Below, piece after piece: positions 8,581 through 17,391 of a DNA stretch of 64,000 nucleotides. The stretch's first letter is position 1; the number at the start of each line of letters is the position of its first letter. Where the stretch lies: NCBI GenBank assembly GCA_050950425.1, contig JBMNHO010000002.1:806001-870000 (forward strand), read 5' to 3'. This stretch comes from RGIG529 sp050950425 (GTDB lineage: Bacteria > Bacillota > Clostridia > Oscillospirales > Oscillospiraceae). Below the pieces are notes generated by a model. It had not been told where the DNA came from. It saw only the letters and a list, made by a program, of their open reading frames with translations, and did no database searches. Position numbers and translations under genes: made by a program.

Positions 8581-9026
8581 AGAGCGAGGACACCGGGGCA
8601 ATTGATGGGATTTTTCAGATCCTTTGCCGCTGTGGTGAGGACATGTATCTAAATCAGGGGTTAAGCCATTGGAAAACACCGTATCCGAAGGAGACCATCC
8701 GGCAAAGCTGCAGCGATAACGCGGTGTTTCTGGTTGAGGCAGACGGAGAAGAAGTTGCGTCTTTTCAAATTGTGCATGATGGAGACACGGCGCATTTGGT
8801 CAAGTTCGCCGTGGTTCCGGAGCAGGCAGGAAAAGGGATCGGAAACACCTGCCTGCAATATATTTTCCAGTGGAGCCGCGAACGGAACATCGCGATACTG
8901 TGTGGTAACGTTTATGAAAAAAGCACACAAGCCCTTTCCTTTTATGTGAAAAACGGCTTTGAAATCGTCGGATCGAGCACAGGAAAAAGATTTACCGTAT
9001 ATTTAATAGAAAAGATGTTGTTATGA
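8547..9026 (+). CDS. GNAT-family N-acetyltransferase
   Basis: 159 residues with the GNAT core: LVKFAVVPEQAGKGIG is the acetyl-CoA binding loop (motif A, residues about 88-103), followed by a C-terminal region with LSFYVKNGFEIVG typical of motif B. It overlaps the aminotransferase gene by 34 nt and the ATP-grasp gene by 4 nt, so its product probably acts in the same sugar pathway, for example by acylating the 4-amino group. Many GNAT enzymes have other substrates, so the sugar role is inferred from context alone. The start is inside the previous gene with AAGAGG upstream. Confidence 0.75.
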   Translation: MEKDKLVFRQVKSEDTGAIDGIFQILCRCGEDMYLNQGLSHWKTPYPKETIRQSCSDNAVFLVEADGEEVASFQIVHDGDTAHLVKFAVVPEQAGKGIGNTCLQYIFQWSRERNIAILCGNVYEKSTQALSFYVKNGFEIVGSSTGKRFTVYLIEKMLL

Positions 9027-10222
9027 AAAAAAAGAGATTATTGATCTTGGGAGCGGGGTTTTTGCAGACGCATGTCATCCGCAAAGCAAAGGAGCTTGGC
9101 TATTATGTGATTGCAGTCGACGGAAATCCGCATGCGCCGGGGTTTTCATATGCGGATGCTTCGGAAACAATTGATATTGTGGATACAGAACGGTGTCTCG
9201 CGTTTGCAAAAAAGCAACAGATCGATGGCGTGATGACGGCAGCTACCGATTATGGCGTTGTTGCCGCAGCGGTGATCGCGGAAACACTGCTGCTCCCCGG
9301 AATTGGTGCTCAAACGGCCAGAACAGTAAGAGACAAATATGCCGTACACGAGCTTCTGCGGGGTGGTAAGGTCGATGACTCTATGCCGGCATACGAGGTT
9401 GCCTCCCACGAGGATATCGTAAAGATTGCCCCTCCAATAGAATATCCGGTTATGATAAAGCCCTGTAACGGCTCCGGAAGCCGGGGTGTGATAAGGGCAG
9501 ACAATGAGGCCGAGTTGCATGCGGCGTTCGATGCCGCCGGCGCCGCCTCCAAAACAGGGAAAGCGTTGATTGAGCGATTTATCGGCGGAGCGGAATATGG
9601 CGCGGAAGCCATTGTCTATAACGGAGTCCCTTTTGTATTGGCGATTATGAAAAAGTGGATGACACAGCCGCCGTATTATGCAGAATTGGGACACGCCGTC
9701 CGCAGCGGCTTATCAGAGACATTGGAGGAAAAAGTGCGGAAGGCAGTGGAACAGGCCATTTTCAGCCTGGGTATCCATACAGGCGCTGTGAATATGGACT
9801 TTCTGATCTCCCACGATGAGACGATTTATATCATTGACGTGGGCGCAAGGATGGGCGGAAACCTTATTGGCTCTCATATCGTCCCCATGGGTACGGGGTA
9901 CGACTATATGGGAAATCTGATCCGAATTGCGGTGAACGACCCTGTAGACCGACCGGAGATCACTCACATAAGGCCGGTCGCCACCAGGCTGCTCGCGCTG
10001 TCCCCCGGTACGGTGAAACATCTTCCGGATTTTGACGCGATTGAAAAACGCTACGGGGTTTCCATCATCCATCGTCTTACAGTTGGCTCGCGCATTGCAC
10101 CATATAGAACAAACCTGGATGGATGCGGCTATGTAATTGCAACAGGAAGCGATGTGGTTCAGCCAGAGAAACGGGTGTCGGCAGCTTTATTGGAGGTTGA
10201 GCAGTCAATCGTCAGATGCTGA
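9023..10222 (+). CDS. ATP-grasp ligase (carbamoyl-phosphate-synthase-like)
   Basis: 399 residues. The N-terminal Rossmann part LILGAGFLQ...VIAVDGNP is typical of ATP-grasp enzymes, and YPVMIKPCNGSGSRGV (near 148-163) with IERFIGGAEYGAEA gives the grasp ATP site; GAVNMDFLI and IIDVGARMGGN carry metal ligands. The family joins a carboxylate to an amine at the expense of ATP. Directly after a dehydratase, aminotransferase and acetyltransferase, a role in loading a carboxylic acid onto a 4-amino sugar is plausible, as known for Pyl of Bacillus cereus, which ligates 2-oxoglutarate to a UDP-4-amino-sugar. The substrate is not determined by sequence. Confidence 0.75.
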   Translation: MKKKRLLILGAGFLQTHVIRKAKELGYYVIAVDGNPHAPGFSYADASETIDIVDTERCLAFAKKQQIDGVMTAATDYGVVAAAVIAETLLLPGIGAQTARTVRDKYAVHELLRGGKVDDSMPAYEVASHEDIVKIAPPIEYPVMIKPCNGSGSRGVIRADNEAELHAAFDAAGAASKTGKALIERFIGGAEYGAEAIVYNGVPFVLAIMKKWMTQPPYYAELGHAVRSGLSETLEEKVRKAVEQAIFSLGIHTGAVNMDFLISHDETIYIIDVGARMGGNLIGSHIVPMGTGYDYMGNLIRIAVNDPVDRPEITHIRPVATRLLALSPGTVKHLPDFDAIEKRYGVSIIHRLTVGSRIAPYRTNLDGCGYVIATGSDVVQPEKRVSAALLEVEQSIVRC

Positions 10223-10241
10223 GAAGGAAGGGGGTGAGGAA

Positions 10242-10856
10242 ATGGCGTACAAGACCATCAAAAGAACCTTCGATTTGTTTTGCTGCTGCGTTGGGTTCCC
10301 TATCTTTTTGATCATTTTTGTGATTGCGGCAACCGCAATCAAGCTGGAGGACGGAGGGCCAGCGTTTTACAAAGCGGAACGAATCGGCCGCGGCTGCCGA
10401 AAAATCTATATGTACAAATTCCGGTCCATGAAAGTCGGCGCCGAAAATATACTGAATCCGGACGGCGGCACATACAACGCCAAGGACGATCCGAGGGTCA
10501 CCAGGATCGGACGGCTGCTGCGAGAAACCAGCATAGACGAGACCCCGCAGATCCTCAATGTTTTCAAAGGGGAGATGAGTGCGGTCGGCCCTCGTGCGAG
10601 TGCGTGGGAGGCACTTTCCTCATACCGGGAAGATGAAATCGGCAAAATGAATGTTCGTCCCGGAATAACAGGCTACACCCAGGCCTATTACCGAAACAGT
10701 CTTACTGTGCGGGAAAAACGGCTAAAAGACGCCTGGTATGCGGAAAATGCCTCCCTATGGATGGATGTAAAAATTCTGTTTAAAACCGTTCACACTTTAA
10801 TTACGCGTGAGAATATATATTCGAATCAGGAAAAGGATCAAGGGGGGACAGTATGA
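10242..10856 (+). CDS. Initiating phosphoglycosyl transferase (PglC/WcaJ-like)
   Basis: 204 residues of the small, monotopic bacterial sugar-transferase family: TIKRTFDLF and one re-entrant hydrophobic segment (about 10-32), PAFYKAERIGR, YKFRSMKV, and SIDETPQ with the catalytic Asp-Glu pair, then GEMSAVGPR. It moves a sugar 1-phosphate from a UDP-sugar to undecaprenyl phosphate at the inner membrane face, the first step in building the repeat unit. The size fits the PglC form, often paired with bacillosamine-like sugars, in line with the genes upstream. The ATG chosen has AAGGAAGGGGGTGAGG ahead of it; the open frame extends further upstream, overlapping the ATP-grasp gene. Confidence 0.88.
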   Translation: MAYKTIKRTFDLFCCCVGFPIFLIIFVIAATAIKLEDGGPAFYKAERIGRGCRKIYMYKFRSMKVGAENILNPDGGTYNAKDDPRVTRIGRLLRETSIDETPQILNVFKGEMSAVGPRASAWEALSSYREDEIGKMNVRPGITGYTQAYYRNSLTVREKRLKDAWYAENASLWMDVKILFKTVHTLITRENIYSNQEKDQGGTV

Positions 10857-12037
10857 ACCTCTTGTACATATCCAATGCATCCAAAAAAGTAGGCAGTTTT
10901 TCGCTGTCCAGCATACAAGCAGCAAACGCATGTGGGATTGAATGCTACTATGCTTCCAACTGGTCTGCTGCCGATGCTGCACAGATCGCTTATGATGAAT
11001 CGCAGCATCATGTATGGATCTGTCACGTCGATATTGAGCGAACGCCCTATTCTCCGAAAAATATCGGCGCTTACCGGCGATTGGTAGAGCTGACGCGTAC
11101 TCATAAAATCGACGTGATACATTGCAACACACCTATCGGTGGCGTTTTAGGGCGCTTGGTGGGAAGGAAATGCAACATACCCAAGGTGATCTATCAGGCG
11201 CATGGGTTCCATTTCTGCAAAGGGGCGCCGCTTCTTAATTGGTTGATGTATTACCCTGTGGAGCGGATACTGGCACGTTACACGGACGCGCTTATCACAA
11301 TCAACCACGAAGACCACGAACGGGCAAAAAAGTTTCGGCTTCGCGGCCGAGGCAATGTTTTTTATGTCCCCGGCGTGGGTGTAGATTGGAAGGAATACGC
11401 CTCTGTTGAAGTAGACGCCGCCGCGAAAAGGAAGGAACTTGGCTTGGACGAGGACGATATCGTCCTTATCTCTATGGGTGATTTAATCAAGCGGAAGAAT
11501 TACCAAGTGGCGATTCAGGCGTTGGCAAAGGCAAGCCACTCCAAGCTGCGCTATCTAATCTGCGGCGCCGGTCCAGAGAAAGAAAGCCTGAAAGCACTTG
11601 CAAGCGCGCTTCAGGTGGATGACCGGGTCCGTTTCCTTGGCTTCCGAACGGATATCAAGGAGCTGCTGCGGATATCGGATATGTTCCTTTTTACTTCCTT
11701 GCAGGAAGGGTTGGCACGTGCGTTGATGGAGGCCATGGCAAGCGGGCTTCCCTGCGTGGTCTCAAAGATTCGGGGAAACGTCGACTTGCTCCGTAATGGC
11801 CAAGGCGGATTCCTATGCGATCCAAAAGATGCGGAGGGGTTTGCCCGGTGCATTGACACGTTGGCCGAAAACGAGGAACTGCGGCAAGAAATGGGAACCC
11901 ATAATTCCAATGAAATCAGGGATTGTTTTAGCATAGACGCTGTGGAAGCGTGCATGGAAGAAGTTTATTGCGATGTGCTCGGCGTTACGCCGGGGAAGCG
12001 TGCCGCAAAAAATCAAGTCGTCGGCGCAGTGCGGTAA
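10853..12037 (+). CDS. GT4-family glycosyltransferase (EpsD-like)
   Basis: 394 residues with the two-domain GT-B fold of family GT4. The N-terminal half has HCNTPIGGVLGRL and QAHGFHF, common in EpsD-like enzymes; the C-terminal half has VLISMGDLIKRKNYQVAIQALA and FTSLQEGLARALMEAMASGLPCV, the nucleotide-sugar binding region with its conserved Glu. It would add a sugar to the lipid-linked acceptor in the cytoplasm. It overlaps the initiating transferase gene by 4 nt (ATGA), so it may well catalyse the second step. Donor and linkage are unknown. Confidence 0.87.
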   Translation: MNLLYISNASKKVGSFSLSSIQAANACGIECYYASNWSAADAAQIAYDESQHHVWICHVDIERTPYSPKNIGAYRRLVELTRTHKIDVIHCNTPIGGVLGRLVGRKCNIPKVIYQAHGFHFCKGAPLLNWLMYYPVERILARYTDALITINHEDHERAKKFRLRGRGNVFYVPGVGVDWKEYASVEVDAAAKRKELGLDEDDIVLISMGDLIKRKNYQVAIQALAKASHSKLRYLICGAGPEKESLKALASALQVDDRVRFLGFRTDIKELLRISDMFLFTSLQEGLARALMEAMASGLPCVVSKIRGNVDLLRNGQGGFLCDPKDAEGFARCIDTLAENEELRQEMGTHNSNEIRDCFSIDAVEACMEEVYCDVLGVTPGKRAAKNQVVGAVR

Positions 12038-12060
12038 CGTGCGACAAAAGGAGTATCGAT

Positions 12061-13203
12061 ATGGATCAATGGGAGGAACAGGAAAAAACGACAGTTGTAC
12101 TAAATTACCTCGGCAGAAAGGGCGGGGGCGCTGTTTATGCTTATGAGATGGCAAAAGGATTGGTCGAAAACGGCTGCCAGGTTTATGCCATTGTATCAAA
12201 AGACATCGAAAACATAAGCCTCTGGGGGCAGCTCGCCCTTGCGCAGTTGATCTGTGTTGAGACGTATCGTAGCGCAGCTACTTTTGTAACTGGAATCGTT
12301 CGTTTTTTGCTTTGGGATCAATGGAAACTCAAGCGCATCTTTCGGGGCGTTTCGATTGACGCTTGCTATGTCCCTATGATTCAGCCTTGGTCCGGGTTGG
12401 TAAACAGGCATTTTAAGGATGCCCCCCTATTCGTTACCCTGCATGATCCCATTGCCCATAGCGGCACACCTTGGATTACCAGAACGATTTATCGCAGGGT
12501 TGCCAAGGCGGCCGACGTCATCATCCTGCTTTCCAGTCGTTTTTTGGAGTATACAGCCTCCGCCTATCATAAAGGGATTTCCGATATTCATGTGATCCCC
12601 CACGGCGTCTTTGATTATTATGAGAAACTGCCAACCTCTCTTGTGGTCAAACGGACGGCAGGCACCAATTTTCTGTTTTTTGGCCGGATTACCCCATACA
12701 AAGGATTGCACCTGTTGGCAGAGGCATATGCCCGGCTGAAACGAGAGGGTTACGACGTTTCTCTTTCGATTGTTGGGAGCGGTGACTTATCGGAATATAT
12801 ATCGGAATTTTCGGCGGAAGAGGATGTGGTAGTGGACAATCGGTTTCTTCCGGATGAGGACGTTTTCCCCTACTTTCGCGGAGAGCGTATCGTCACGGTT
12901 CTGCCTTACCTTGATGCAACACAGTCGGGGGTTGTTCCCATTGCGATGTTGGCGCAGTCTTTGCTGATTGCAACGGACACAGGCGGGCTGCGGGAACAGA
13001 CTTGTGACGGACGCTACGCCATCTTATGTGAACCAAACGCGTGTTCACTATATGAGGCTATGAAAGAGGCGGCACTGCACCATGACAGCTACCGGCAGAT
13101 GCTGACCGAGGCGGAAGGCTACATCAGAAGTCTGTCGTGGGACAAGCTTTCAGGGCAGCTTGTTGACCTGTTCAAAAAGTACACCGCGGAGGATGCTTCA
13201 TGA
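12061..13203 (+). CDS. GT4-family glycosyltransferase
   Basis: 380 residues, GT-B fold. GGGAVYAYEMAKGLVENG near the N terminus and NFLFFGRITPYKGLHLLAEAY near the middle mark the two Rossmann domains; ATDTGGLREQ near the C terminus is the usual donor-site loop. The frame is open upstream to 11950, but AAAGGAG 8 nt before this ATG and overlap with the previous gene otherwise favour this start. The stop overlaps the next glycosyltransferase start by 4 nt. One of three tandem GT4 genes that presumably build the repeat unit; the sugar cannot be predicted. Confidence 0.85.
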   Translation: MDQWEEQEKTTVVLNYLGRKGGGAVYAYEMAKGLVENGCQVYAIVSKDIENISLWGQLALAQLICVETYRSAATFVTGIVRFLLWDQWKLKRIFRGVSIDACYVPMIQPWSGLVNRHFKDAPLFVTLHDPIAHSGTPWITRTIYRRVAKAADVIILLSSRFLEYTASAYHKGISDIHVIPHGVFDYYEKLPTSLVVKRTAGTNFLFFGRITPYKGLHLLAEAYARLKREGYDVSLSIVGSGDLSEYISEFSAEEDVVVDNRFLPDEDVFPYFRGERIVTVLPYLDATQSGVVPIAMLAQSLLIATDTGGLREQTCDGRYAILCEPNACSLYEAMKEAALHHDSYRQMLTEAEGYIRSLSWDKLSGQLVDLFKKYTAEDAS

Positions 13204-14333
13204 AAATATTTGTATACGAATGCAGCGCCGGGTTCACCTCCTATACGGGCCCGTTGTCTGCTGCGTTAGCGGAAAAAGTGGACAATCAGATTACCTTGAT
13301 AACGGTAGAGAACAATCCGTTTTTAAGCAACCTTTCGCCTAAGGTTCGCGTTCGCGCAGCTTTACACGATCTCCGAAAGGGACCCAGCAAACACTCGATT
13401 GCATGGGTATTCAACCGCATGGCGATTTCTGTTGTGAACATCGTCAGGCGAAACAAAATGGTGAAAAAAGAAAAACCGGATATCGTATCCATTCAATTTA
13501 CCATTCCGATCCTGGATCAGTTCTTTCTAAAGGGCATGAAGCGGCACAGCAAGGTCATATACACGGCACACGACGTGATCCCGCCGAACCGATCACGGTT
13601 TTGGAGCATGAAGTCGCTCAGTCGGATTTATCATACGGCCGATTCGATTGTTGTTCATTCCGAGGCGAATGCGAAGCAGCTTATGGAACGGTTTTCCATT
13701 GCGAAAGAGAAGATAAAAGTTGTCCACCATGGCATTGCCACCGACTATGAAAAGCTGGAACGGGCGCAGTGCCGGCAGGCAATCGGTGTCGACAATGATA
13801 CGCCCGTGTTCCTGTTTTATGGCAGTATCAGAGAACAAAAGGGACTTGACGATTTGATCCGTTCGCTGGAGGGGCTGGATTGCCTTTTGATCGTGGCAGG
13901 CGCAATGCCTTATGGAGAGAGCTTTGCCCCCTACGAAGAGCTGATTTCCGCCTGTGGAGTGAGGTCGTTTCTAAACATCGAACATGTCAGCGATGAGATG
14001 ACAAACCTCCTCTTTCAAGCTGCCGATGTGATAGCCCTGCCCTACAAATACTTTTATTCGCAAAGCGGCGTGTTCATGCAGGCGATCCAATATTCAAAAT
14101 ATGTCCTCGTGACAGATGTGGGTTCTTTCCGGGAATATATCGAACAGTGGCAGTTTGGCTGCCTATGCAATCCAAAGGATGTACAAAGCATGCGGCAGGC
14201 CGCCTTGGAGTTAATCGGATGGATCAAGCAAAAAAAGGGTCTCCCCCTTGCGGAAGCTGCAAAGGAGGCAAACTCGTGGGAACAGGCGGCGGATAAACAC
14301 GCAAAAATTTTTGAAAGCGAGTTGAATCACTAA
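13200..14333 (+). CDS. GT4-family glycosyltransferase
   Basis: 377 residues. KVIYTAHDVIP and DSIVVHSEANAKQLM are typical of the acceptor domain, and PVFLFYGSIREQKGLDDLIRSL with VIALPYKYFYSQSGVF of the donor domain of GT4 enzymes. It starts at an ATG overlapping the previous stop by 4 nt and ends immediately before the polymerase start (TAA-ATG), so translation is probably coupled. Likely the third sugar-adding enzyme of the repeat unit. Donor sugar unknown; the heptose made by the downstream genes is one possible substrate. Confidence 0.85.
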   Translation: MKIFVYECSAGFTSYTGPLSAALAEKVDNQITLITVENNPFLSNLSPKVRVRAALHDLRKGPSKHSIAWVFNRMAISVVNIVRRNKMVKKEKPDIVSIQFTIPILDQFFLKGMKRHSKVIYTAHDVIPPNRSRFWSMKSLSRIYHTADSIVVHSEANAKQLMERFSIAKEKIKVVHHGIATDYEKLERAQCRQAIGVDNDTPVFLFYGSIREQKGLDDLIRSLEGLDCLLIVAGAMPYGESFAPYEELISACGVRSFLNIEHVSDEMTNLLFQAADVIALPYKYFYSQSGVFMQAIQYSKYVLVTDVGSFREYIEQWQFGCLCNPKDVQSMRQAALELIGWIKQKKGLPLAEAAKEANSWEQAADKHAKIFESELNH

Positions 14334-15617
14334 ATGACACCAGCGGCAATCTCTAACTACAATAGGTCAACTGGTTTCTTTTCTTATATGAGCGCTTCTT
14401 TGCTTTGTGTGTACATTTATTGGAGTTATATTCGGGGTGTCAACGCAAAACTCATGCTTGTGGTGATACTGGTTTCTTTGGTGATGCAGATGATTTCTGC
14501 GCGGCACTTTGTCTTCCATTTGTCCAAATACCAGTTTTTGTTTGCTGCAATTATTTTTCTCAGCAGTGTCGGCGCCCTCTATTCTTCAAATGCTTCTTCC
14601 GGGCTGCGGTTTGTGATGCAGCTTTGTTTGGCTTTCGCCGTTTATACCTTAATCGTTGACAGCCAGGATCTTCTTGGCGTCATCTTTCGTGTAACTTGCA
14701 TCTCTGGAATGGTGGCGGTATTGGCGATTCTGCTTCAGGTCGCTTTCCCCGATTGGATGTTGCAGGTTTCCGAGCTGCTTATAAAAACGGATGCTTATGC
14801 AATGACACGTACCCTGTATTCTTACAATTACTACACCGGATTGAGCGGGTTTAACTGCCTGGCGGGTTTTTATGCGGCCTCTATGCTCGGTGTCTTTGGT
14901 ATTCTCTCTTTGAAGGAAACGAGAATTGCCAAACGACTGCTCTTTGCTGCTTTTGCCTTTATCAGTCTATTTGCATTGATTGCAACGCAAAAGCGAGGGG
15001 TCTTTCTCTCCGCTGTCATTGCTTTCTTTTTCGCGATGGCGTCCTACTATCTTTTCAAAAGAAACTATCGGAAGATCCTGCAATTTCTGCTGATTATATT
15101 ACTGGTTGGTACCGCAGTATATATTGTGATGAATCAGACAGAGGCCGGAGCCGTAATGCTCAAGCGTTTTCATGATTCAGCGAACTTCATGAGCGGGCGA
15201 GACGATATTTATGAGGCACTGCTGTCAGGAATCTGGCAGAATCCTTTGCTGGGGCATGGAACCGGATCCATGTATTCCGTATATGACGGTGCGGCGCATA
15301 ACATTTATCTGCAGATCCTATACGACCATGGCGCCATCGGGCTCCTGCTTTATGTAGGGTTTTTTCTGACTCCGTTGATACGCGGCCTTTCTCACATCCG
15401 GGCAGGCAGAGCCACCGCCAGATTCTATATCTCCGTTTATATCCAGGTCCTCTTTCTCTGCTACGGGATGACAGGCAATCCCCTTTACGATTTCTGTTTG
15501 TTTATCCTGTATTTGCTTTTTGTGTTAATGACGGAAAGCGACATATCTCACGGAATGAAGGTGTACGATGCAACAGAAAAAGAAAATTGCGATTCTTACC
15601 TATCACAACGCTGTTAA
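14334..15617 (+). CDS. O-antigen-ligase/Wzy-like polymerase
   Basis: 427 residues, almost wholly hydrophobic with about ten membrane segments, and one larger external loop with FMSGRDDIYEALL...NPLLGHGTGS, the pattern seen in Wzy/WaaL-family proteins. In a locus with a Wzx flippase and a Wzz/BY-kinase pair it is best read as the repeat-unit polymerase on the outer membrane face. Sequence divergence in this family is high, so the assignment rests on topology, the loop and context. The 3' end overlaps the next gene by 50 nt. Confidence 0.8.
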   Translation: MTPAAISNYNRSTGFFSYMSASLLCVYIYWSYIRGVNAKLMLVVILVSLVMQMISARHFVFHLSKYQFLFAAIIFLSSVGALYSSNASSGLRFVMQLCLAFAVYTLIVDSQDLLGVIFRVTCISGMVAVLAILLQVAFPDWMLQVSELLIKTDAYAMTRTLYSYNYYTGLSGFNCLAGFYAASMLGVFGILSLKETRIAKRLLFAAFAFISLFALIATQKRGVFLSAVIAFFFAMASYYLFKRNYRKILQFLLIILLVGTAVYIVMNQTEAGAVMLKRFHDSANFMSGRDDIYEALLSGIWQNPLLGHGTGSMYSVYDGAAHNIYLQILYDHGAIGLLLYVGFFLTPLIRGLSHIRAGRATARFYISVYIQVLFLCYGMTGNPLYDFCLFILYLLFVLMTESDISHGMKVYDATEKENCDSYLSQRC

Positions 15618-16695
15618 CTACGGCGCGGTATTGCAGGCATATGCCCTAAGCACAAAGCTTTCCTCGCTGGACGTTGCATGCGAAATTCTCGACTACCGCT
15701 GCCCTGCCGTGGTCGATCAGTACCGCATAAAACGCTTAAAACACTGCTCCTCTGTGCGGAACTTTTTTGCCCATAACCTTACCTGCATGCTTCACGCGGG
15801 AAAGAAAACACAGTTTGAAACGTTTCAGCGCAGACTTCCCCTGACGTTGCCTTGTGCCAAAGAGCGGCTTGCGGCGTGTTCCAACGATTACGCAGCGGTT
15901 ATGACAGGGAGCGATCAGGTTTTTAACCCAATCTGCAACGGAGGAGACCCCGCATATCTCTTGGATTTTGCGGGGGATGCCTGTATAAAGAGCAGTTACG
16001 CCGCCAGCATGGGGTCGATTCGCCAATTTGAGCGATACAAGATCGAAACGCTCTCGCTTTTGCGCCGGTTTCAATATCTTTCCCTCCGGGAACAGGATGC
16101 GGCGGAGTACTTGAGCCATCGCCTCGGCAGGCCGTGCCGGACGTCTTTGGATCCTGTCTTTTTACTTGACGGTGATCACTGGTCCGCGCTTGCCGCTGAG
16201 ACAACAGTATCTCCGTATATCTTTGTATATAACCTGATGGATTTAGGACATATGCGGGACTTTGTAAAAAAGATCAGGAGAAAAACGGGGTTTTTGGTGA
16301 TAGCGGCAAACCGCACAGTGATGGGCGACGCGTCCTACCTGCCGATTGCGAGACTCCGTTCCAATGCCTCTCCGGAAGAGTTTTTGGGATATATCAAGGG
16401 AGCTGAATATGTGATTACAGATTCCTTTCACGGAACTTCTCTTGCAATCTTGATGGAAAAGCGCTTTTTCACCGCTGTAAACCGAGCGGAAAACAACACG
16501 AATGCGAGGTTGTTTTCTCTGTTGGAAAAGACTGCGCTGACGGACCGCGTAATTTCAGAGCACACGCTCGATATGTTAAACACTCCCATCGATTTTCCGG
16601 CGACGAAAAAGTCCCTGGAGCCAGAATATGAAGCATCTGTCCAGTATTTGCAAGCTGTCTGCTCGGCAGCGGAACAGGATGTGGCGGCGCTATGA
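15568..16695 (+). CDS. Polysaccharide pyruvyltransferase family protein
   Basis: 375 residues of the PF04230 family: KIAILTYHNAVNYGAVLQAYAL at the N terminus, MTGSDQVFNP, and VITDSFHGTSLAILMEK near 275-292. Members add a pyruvate ketal from phosphoenolpyruvate to sugars, giving the polymer negative charge; some act on other substrates. The gene begins 50 nt inside the polymerase gene, an unusually long overlap that still leaves both reading frames intact, and its stop overlaps the next start by 4 nt. Likely a decorating enzyme for the repeat unit. Confidence 0.85.
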   Translation: MQQKKKIAILTYHNAVNYGAVLQAYALSTKLSSLDVACEILDYRCPAVVDQYRIKRLKHCSSVRNFFAHNLTCMLHAGKKTQFETFQRRLPLTLPCAKERLAACSNDYAAVMTGSDQVFNPICNGGDPAYLLDFAGDACIKSSYAASMGSIRQFERYKIETLSLLRRFQYLSLREQDAAEYLSHRLGRPCRTSLDPVFLLDGDHWSALAAETTVSPYIFVYNLMDLGHMRDFVKKIRRKTGFLVIAANRTVMGDASYLPIARLRSNASPEEFLGYIKGAEYVITDSFHGTSLAILMEKRFFTAVNRAENNTNARLFSLLEKTALTDRVISEHTLDMLNTPIDFPATKKSLEPEYEASVQYLQAVCSAAEQDVAAL

Positions 16696-17378
16696 AGGTG
16701 ATTTGGATGGTCGCGTTTTGTTTGCTGGTCGTGCTTTTTGTCCCTCTTCCCTGCGCCTACTGCTCTCTTCAAAAGCGCCGGCGTGCAACGCATGGTTATC
16801 CATCGGATACCAACGCCGGCTCGGGAAACTCTCGGCGTGTTTGGGGCGGAATCGGGCCGTATCTTGTGGGATATACCAGGCTGCTTTGCCTTCTTTACGG
16901 CAGAATCCCCAGCTTCCGTCTGCGTCGTTTTTGCTATCGCCATATTTTTCGCATGACGATCTCAAAGAAAGCGATCATTTACGGCGGCTGTGAATTCCGC
17001 GATCCATGGAATATCTCAATTGGCGACAGTGTAATCGGCCCTAATTGCATTTTGGACGGCCGTCGCGGCTTGTTTATAGGAGATCACGTGTGCTTTGGCT
17101 CCCAAATAGCCGTTTGGACTTTGCAGCATTCCTATCAGGACCCTGATTTCGGAACGAACGGGGGAGCGGTTTATATAGAGGATTATTGCTGGATCACATT
17201 TCGAACCACTGTGCTGCCCGGCCGCCGCATCGGCTTCGGCTGCGTGACTGCCGCAAACTCAGTTGTCTCACAGGACTTAGAGGCACACGGCGTTTATGCG
17301 GGGGTCCCTTGCAGGCGCGTTGCGGAGCGCAACCGGGATCTGCATTACCGGCTGACATCACACTGGCATTTTTATTAA
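16692..17378 (+). CDS. Left-handed beta-helix (hexapeptide) acyltransferase
   Basis: 228 residues: an N-terminal hydrophobic segment (about 4-25), a basic linker, then hexapeptide repeats from about residue 95 (IYGGCEF, ISIGDSVIG, LFIGDHVCFG) and the catalytic His region WTLQHSYQDPDFG, ending with VSQDLEAHGVYAGVPCRRV, the usual C-terminal end of CoA-dependent sugar acetyltransferases (WbbJ/LacA group). It probably O-acetylates a sugar in the repeat unit. The membrane-like N terminus is less usual for the family; a later start would remove it, but no better ribosome site is obvious. Confidence 0.8.
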   Translation: MKVIWMVAFCLLVVLFVPLPCAYCSLQKRRRATHGYPSDTNAGSGNSRRVWGGIGPYLVGYTRLLCLLYGRIPSFRLRRFCYRHIFRMTISKKAIIYGGCEFRDPWNISIGDSVIGPNCILDGRRGLFIGDHVCFGSQIAVWTLQHSYQDPDFGTNGGAVYIEDYCWITFRTTVLPGRRIGFGCVTAANSVVSQDLEAHGVYAGVPCRRVAERNRDLHYRLTSHWHFY

Positions 17379-17391
17379 TCGAGAGGCGTTT

